Source of the DNA: Liopterus haemorrhoidalis
Taxonomy: Eukaryota; Arthropoda; Insecta; Coleoptera; Dytiscidae
Direction of reading: 5' to 3'
Length of the DNA: 64,000 bases
Assembly: GCA_963971575.1 (NCBI GenBank)
Contig: OZ020623.1
Location: 14,944,980 to 15,008,979 of the forward strand
The translations under genes and the position numbers were made by a program. The notes beneath the pieces are model-generated. The model had not been told where the DNA came from. It made no database searches and saw nothing but the letters and a program-made list of their open reading frames with translations. Numbering within the stretch: position 1 is the stretch's first letter; every line of letters begins with the position of its first letter. This document shows, piece after piece, positions 57,905-64,000 of the stretch.

Positions 57905-58645
57905 GATAATCGGCGAATCAGTACAGTTGCGTCACTGGAAACGTCATATTTTTTTGTGACGTCGTATTAAGTACGTTTACAATCATTCATTTAACGAATG
58001 TAATATTCGTACGCTGTCACTTGTATCGAAATAAAATGAAAATATAAGAATAAGAACAGAATAGGAACAAATAAACTATTCTAATTGTCAAAATAGTCCT
58101 AAAAAGAGCTAATGTAATCCAAAAATATGATCAAAGAAAAAAAAATAGAAGTAATTTGAACTTAACCTAAAACCTATGCACTACACACAATATCAAATGG
58201 AAATCTATAAGATATCTATAAGAAAATATGTAACTAAACACAAAACTGCTAAATAAACAAAACTAAATAAAAAAGGTTTTTAGAAATTACTATACGTTAG
58301 AGATATGAACACAAGTATCAAAACAAATTAGAGCATATTATAAAATGTCAAATGTAAAAATAGTTTTATTTAGCTATACCAATACAAATGTCCCTAAATT
58401 AAATAAAACCTTTTAAAATTTGTAAATCTTCAATGACTTTCGAACACAAATGACTATCGAAAACAAACTAAATACGACTTCAAAAGGTATGTTTTAGTAA
58501 AATAAAAGAGTGAAGAGCAATATTAGTCTATAATTCACATGCAAAAAAAAAAAAAACGATTTAGATATTTTTTCGTTACTAAGTTTGTCATTGAAGTTAT
58601 GACGCAAAATGACCAACTGCGTTCATTGAACAAAATCAACAGATT
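57905..58645. mobile_element. Unclassified TIR element, copy 1
   Basis: About 720 bp homologous, in reverse, to 62325-63032. Ends carry ATCAGTACAGTTGCGTCA and ATGACCAACTGCGTTCA. Non-coding. Includes ACAGAATAGGAACAAATAAA. Confidence 0.65.
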
Positions 58646-58899
58646 AGTATGTTTAAAATAATTGCTAATAAATCTTTATGATAAATAAATGAATAAACTA
58701 TATCGCTAATTATTCGATTAAATTTTTATATATAATTTGTATTAAAAATTAAATTAGATAGGTACTGTATTATTTAAAAAGTGAAATATAGAAATATATA
58801 TAATAGCTATGAAATATAAATTTTGATCAAGATTGAATTTAATAGTAAACATCTAAATTATTATTTTAAAAAGTTTGAACTTAAAACTTAAAAAATAGT
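58646..58899. other. No gene recognised
   Basis: AT-rich spacer. Confidence 0.4.
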
Positions 58900-59160
58900 C
58901 ATTGATGTCAAAAGCTTAAATATGAAGTTTTATAAAAATCCTTTTAGCTGAATTTGCTCTGCACGTGTACACGGACCGACAGACAGACCGAAGGACAGGC
59001 AGACAGACAGACAGACAGACATACAGACCGACCGACATTATGCTAAAATTAGTCAAAACGTTATGTAGGGACCTCAATTCGTGGAGATCCATCGAAATCT
59101 CGAAATGACAAAATCGGTATGATCACAATACCTCCTTTATATATGTTGGCGGTCGGTAAA
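58900..59160 (+). mobile_element. Family C hAT fragment with CAGA tract, copy 3
   Basis: TGATGTCAAAAGCTTAAATA, CTTTTAGCTGA, a 60-bp CAGA/CCGA tract, then ATTATGCTAAAATTAGTC and TGTTGGCGGTCGGTAAA, all as in 15440-17558. Both termini are missing. Confidence 0.75.
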
Positions 59161-59699
59161 AGACAGTCTATTATGGCTTTTTGCCTTGGGGTTCCAAAGA
59201 AATAGCATTTAAACTGTAGGGTTCCGCAGATGTAAGAAGGTACTGAACTAGGATATTTTATATCGGTGAACCAGGAACAGTTCTACTTCCATATTTTGGA
59301 AACTACTCGTTTGAGCAATAGGGGATAGGCATGATTTTATTTTAATTTTTGATTATATTCCTCTAAAAAAATAAACATAATAAACAGTTTTGCATTTTTT
59401 TTTTAATTTGAAGGCTTAAAAAAATCATAAATGTATGTAGCGCGCGAAAACGACGTGTGACGTCATACCCCTTCTAAGTGACGCAGTACACTACTAGCCT
59501 ACCCAGTGTACTGCGTACAGCCTACCCAGTGTACAGCGTACAGCCTACATAGTCTGTTGTGAACTTATTTGCTTGTATAACTTTTATAGGTTATGTAAAG
59601 TTAGAGTGATTTTAATTAAAATAAAGTTTAATTTTATAATAAATAAAAACAATTTATACATGTTTACCGAATTAAATTTTATATTAAAGTATATAAAAT

Positions 59700-59891
59700 A
59701 TGGCAGAACCAGGCCCCAGTACTTCGAAACATAGTCGAAAATATTGTTTAGTACCGATGTGCACAAATAGTTCAAATAGAAATCCAAAAGAACAATTTAT
59801 ATCATTACCTGATGGCGAAAAACAACAGAAAAGGCGAAATTTGTGGCTGAAAGCTATGAGGCGAAATAAAACCGATATTTCAGAAAACTGA
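59700..59891 (+). pseudogene. THAP-domain exon, better preserved copy
   Basis: ATG at 59700: MAEPGPSTSKHSRKYCLVPM, CTNSSNRNPKEQFISLPDGE and RRNLWLKAMRRNKTDIS, a THAP zinc finger start with the first cysteine pair and the conserved LP and W. An in-frame TGA at 59889 follows, and the final Cys-x2-His motif seen in copy 1 is destroyed. Confidence 0.8.
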
Positions 59892-60031
59892 AAAAAAAAA
59901 AAATAAGTAAACTTTATATTGTGTGCATAAATGCATCAATTTGGGTAAATTATCACTCTGAGCCCTAACAAAATCTTTATCTGCCATTTTAACAATAAAT
60001 GCGTGAAAAATTGTTTAAAAACAAATACAAC

Positions 60032-60401
60032 CAGTGGCGGATCTACATACGGGCTAATAGGGCTTAAGCCCTGGGCCCCAGATCCGCAAGGGGCCCCCAA
60101 CCTCTCGGACAGATACCTATTATATTCTATACCAAGCGCGGCTTATAAGAGAAAAGAGCAAAACAAAAATATTACTTTAAAAAACAACACAAAAAATTAA
60201 AAACACAAATTTACTAATATTTATTAAAAATTAACATAAGTGAGGCGCTAGCTAAAAAAAATAATATCCAACATTAATAAAAATGTAACAAATAATAATT
60301 AACCTTTAATACTGTCTTTTTTAATTTTTTTGATTTAAACATGTGTAGGGCCCCTTGGTATTTTTAAGCACTGGGCCCCCAAAAAGCTAGATCCGCCACT
60401 G
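60032..60401. mobile_element. hAT MITE, CAGTGGCGGATCTA ends (370 bp)
   Basis: Starts CAGTGGCGGATCTACATA, ends TAGATCCGCCACTG; perfect duplication AATACAAC (60024-60031, 60402-60409). THAP copy 1 shows the empty site near 1450. No coding. Confidence 0.93.
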
Positions 60402-60684
60402 AATACAACACTTTCGAACAATACAATATACACACGTAAAGATTATGTTGTAGCTGTATCTGTGACGTCAAACCCCAGTCGTTTGACATCATACTCAGTC
60501 GTATTTACTCGGCAACCTTCGCGCCGTGGTCGGCTTATTTCAAATTTACAATATTTTAATTAAAAAATTTGGCTATAATATTAATTAAAATGTGATTTTT
60601 GTTTTGTTAGGTGACATAACTAACATTAACATATCAAAAAAATGTAGTTTTAAGGAAATATAAATTTTATGCGTATCCCCTATT

Positions 60685-61640
60685 ATTTGCCTGTAATAAA
60701 ACATTAACGAATAATATTTGACAAAACTTTTAGAAATAGTTCAATATACAACAGTTGACATACAATAATTAAATGCAAATTCTGTATTTCACAATTCATA
60801 ACATCAGCAACTTTTATGTACGTAGGGTTGTCACTTAACGCCTCACACCGACCGGGAGCAAAAAAAGTTGTGTTTTAAATAGAGACGTGCCGGATCACAT
60901 AAAAGCCAGATCTGCGGATACAGATACAGATAGGTATTATTTGTTTTCAGATCTGTGGATACGGCTACGGATCTTCCATGTAAGTACACGAGTACGCGCA
61001 GTTCAGAAAGTTCGCACCATGTGCGAGGCCTGTTGGGCCTAGCACCGGCCCTGAGGCTAGGTATAATTTCCTCAGTATTTAACAATAGAAATCTGTTAAA
61101 ATGTTACCTTTTACTTATAACTCAGTGTTGCAAAAATAAATTTAATTTAAATTTGATATGCAATGACCTAAATCTAATAAAATAATTTTCTTTTCACGAC
61201 ACATGTTCGCGAGTTTCTTTTGATATTTGATTCGATCAATCATTTGGCAATTACATTTTATTTTAGTCACATTCGCAGTAGGTTTTCCCGTTTCAACTTT
61301 GGTTCTTTAATGGAAATATGTAAGTAATAAAAAAGTACGGCAAATTCTTGTTAAATCAGGCGAAGCAGATTTATTATATTAGAATTTATAAAGAAATATA
61401 AGTAACATTTATTTCAGTACGGTATATTGGAGCGAGAATTTTATAGTTATTAGATCTGCATTTATATAGGCAATAGTTTCGTATTTCTCTTATTCTGTCT
61501 GTCTTTATTCTTGCGTATTACCAGTCTTATGGCACGTTTACATCAGTTAAGTAAACAAGCTAGTGACTAAGATAGCTACTATCCTAAACCAATTTCCTTA
61601 AGAAAGAACATTTTAAATCAAATAAATTTCAAAATCATTA
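60685..61640. other. Possible hAT end, otherwise unassigned
   Basis: TAGAGACGTGCCGGATCA at 60881 with GG.TACAGATACAGATAGG words and AGATCTG repeats resembles a hAT terminus; no partner end or duplication seen. The rest is unassigned. Confidence 0.35.
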
Positions 61641-62211
61641 GTAAATATTGCTGAACGTTTATGAGAAAATAAGTCATTTTTGCGAACTAATGATGGAGAG
61701 AATTAATAATAAAAATAATGTAAATAAAATTATTTTTACCGATGAGGCTACGTTTTACATTCATGGTGAAGTTAATTCTCAAAACTGCCGGTATTGGAGT
61801 CGGGAAAATTTACATTTATGTTATACTACCAGAACACAACGGCCAGAAAAGGTGAACATTTGAGCAAGTTAGGTAGGAAGGCATATCATTGGTCCTTTTT
61901 TATAGACGGAAACTGTACTGCTCAAAAATATCTTGATTTTTATCTTGAAAATAGAGCAATACCTGCATTAAATGCACTAAATATTCCCGGAGAAGTGTGG
62001 TTTCAACACGGCGGTCCCCCAGCGTATAATTCCAAAACATACATTTCCTCGATGTTGGATTGTACGTGGCGGTGAAATAGCTAGAATAGAAAATTAATGC
62101 CACAGAATAAGACCGATGCAATTAATCAGTGTTCTTCAACATTTTTCCCCCGCGGACCGGTGAAAATAGGATAAATATTTCGAGGACCGGCTGAAAGTTT
62201 ACAAATAAAAA

Positions 62212-62320
<109 letters not shown>

Positions 62321-62324
62321 CTCA

Positions 62325-63032
62325 GTCGCTCAAACAGCGCAGTTCGTCATTTTGCATCATAACTTCAATGACAAACTTAGTAGCGAAAAAATAACTAAAT
62401 CGATTTTTTTTGCATGTGAATTATAGACTAATATTGCTCTTTACTTTTTTATTTTACTAAAACATACCTTCTGAAGTCATATTTAGTTTGTGTTCGATAG
62501 TCATTTTGAAGATTTACAAATGTTAAAAGTGTTTATTTAATATAGGGACATTTGTATTCGTATCCCTGAATAAAACGATGTTTACATTTGTCATTTAATA
62601 ATACGTCTGTTGTGTTTTGATACTGACTTGTATTCAAATATCTAACTTATAGTAATTTATAAAAACCTTTTTTATTTAGTTTGTTGTTTATTTAACAGTT
62701 TTGTATTTAGTTATATATTTCCTTATAGATTTTCTTATTTGATTTTGTGTGTACTACATAGTTTTTAGGTTATATTCAACTTATTTTTATTTTATTTTCA
62801 CTGATCATATTTTTGGATCACATCAGTCCTTTGCAGGACTATTTTGCCTATTAGAATAGTTTATTTGTTTCTATTCTGTTCTTATTCTTATATTTTCATT
62901 TCATTTCGATACAAGTGACAGCGTACATATATTACATTCGTTAAATAGATGGTTGTAAACGTACTAAACCTGACGTCACATTTTTTTGTGACGTTTCAAG
63001 TGACGCACAACTGCACTGTTTCGCCGATTTCC
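62325..63032. mobile_element. Unclassified TIR element, copy 2 (inverted)
   Basis: Reverse-complement relative of 57905-58645. Ends AAACAGCGCAGTTCGTCA and TGACGCACAACTGCACTG are imperfect inverted repeats of each other, which suggests a DNA transposon. Confidence 0.65.
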
Positions 63033-63277
63033 CTAGTATTTTTATTATTATATAGGTATATGTTATACAGTTATACAATTACAATTTTTAGTGCGACATC
63101 TGCTGCTGCTTCTTTGTTAGAAAATTTGATGTACGTGGCTGCAGAGTTGTTTCTGAGAAACGAAGCGCTGCCTTAATCATCCATTCGATTTCTCTGTTTG
63201 GTTTTATAATTGGCTGAAAAAATATTTTCGCCCAAATAGGTCGAAAAAATGACTAATCATTTGATAGCTTTATAACT

Positions 63278-63502
63278 CTAAGTTGGATATTCTTTTTTTA
63301 GCGATTTACAAAATTGAGACAATGATTGCATTTTATGTCTGGACACCAGAGTGACATCACAAGACAACTGGATCAGCTTTTCTTTTTCACGAGGATCAAG
63401 TACACATGACTTTATATCTTTCAAGATTAGATTATTAATCCAGAGGTTACATTTACGAGGATCCTCATTTTCCGGGAAATAAATATTAATTGACATCAGC
63501 AA
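63278..63502 (-). pseudogene. hAT transposase fragment (ZBED5/SCAND3 type)
   Basis: Minus strand: INIYFPENEDPRKCNLWINN, LKDIKSCVLDPREKEKLIQL and SLSQF..SLKKEYP. This is the block just before the dimerisation domain of these hAT transposases. The dimerisation domain itself is absent, and a frameshift lies at SLSQF. Confidence 0.7.
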
Positions 63503-64000
63503 TAATCAAAAATTCTTCCAAAAGTGGAAACATTTCTATGTATTTCTCTTATAAGCGACTATTCCAAAGAGCTAACTTCTTCAGAAGTATAAAAAATAGC
63601 CGCGAGAGGCGTTGTATTGGTGCTAGCAAATATTAAATAAATCATGGTTCGGACAAAAGTTAGCTTCTGCGTCGACTAAAAAAATGTGCTATATACTCGT
63701 GAATAGAAATGTGCATCTACATGATTCGGTCAAAATATTTCGCGGACCGGCAGGAATTTTCTGCGGACCACGGGTGGTGGATTTTTACGGCCGTGTGAGC
63801 ATTGTTTGGCAGCGAATGGTGGAATATTTGAAAATTTGTTGTAGATTATTTTTATTTTATGTTTTTTTCAAAACTTAAATTATATGTTTTTTTAATAAAT
63901 ATATTTTTAATTTTTCAATCCTATTTATTTCCTTAAGAAAAAATGTTTTGCGTTTATTTATCTCTATAATCGAGTAAGCTATGCGGTATGTTCTATTTTA

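Larger units (their letters stand above)
59317..60684 (+). mobile_element. TIR transposon with THAP exon, copy 2
   Basis: Ends AATAGGGGATAGGCATGA and GCGTATCCCCTATT as in copy 1 (598-1716). The coding exon is better preserved, but the splice donor region is altered. Carries a hAT at 60032-60401. Confidence 0.75.

Overview
The window is eukaryotic, AT-rich and almost certainly insect. It carries short coding exons with GT/AG splice sites, TA-flanked mariner elements, hAT elements with 8-bp target duplications, Helitrons, non-LTR retrotransposon tails and long CAGA, GA and TA microsatellites. The order of insect cannot be settled from sequence alone.

The only host gene recognised is a neuroligin-type cholinesterase-like adhesion protein on the minus strand. 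Two consecutive exons are visible: 55717-56399 (683 bp) and 1735-1886 (152 bp). They join in frame across an intron of about 53.8 kb. On this reading the window is one short piece of intron (1-1734), one exon, one giant intron, one exon, and a further intron (56400-64000). Everything else lies in introns and is mobile-element debris.

Layout, left to right. 1-1734: a truncated mariner and a TIR element with a THAP exon. 2.6-8.6 kb: an element with a possible SWIM/YqaJ-like coding remnant, then a mariner with plant-like (Stowaway/DD39D) ends and transposase C-terminus, itself invaded by a hAT that holds a mariner deletion derivative. 8.7-14.7 kb: four mariners, one split by a hAT. 15.4-21.3 kb: a DDE (DUF4817-like) transposon broken by two hATs and a mauritiana-type mariner. 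21.6-28.6 kb: a hAT, another mauritiana mariner, two non-LTR fragments and another mariner. 28.8-30.1 kb: a 121-bp tandem array and a short Helitron. 31-38 kb: mariner fragments, hAT ends, a non-LTR RNase H remnant and two copies of an unclassified repeat with tRNA-like modules. 38.4-46.0 kb: one old mariner with seven independent insertions. 44-55 kb: four members of a family with CCCAGCAAACATT ends; three are exactly 1692 bp. 53.0-55.7 kb: a PIF/Harbinger element ending next to the neuroligin splice donor. 56.5-64 kb: a DDE element with about 104-bp TIRs, a second THAP element with a clean hAT insertion, and a broken DDE element invaded by a hAT.

No transposase in the window is both complete and uninterrupted, so apart from neuroligin there is probably no functional protein here. 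The most useful biology is in the nesting order (relative dating), the exact TSDs, the exon-TE spacing, and a few pieces that resist classification.
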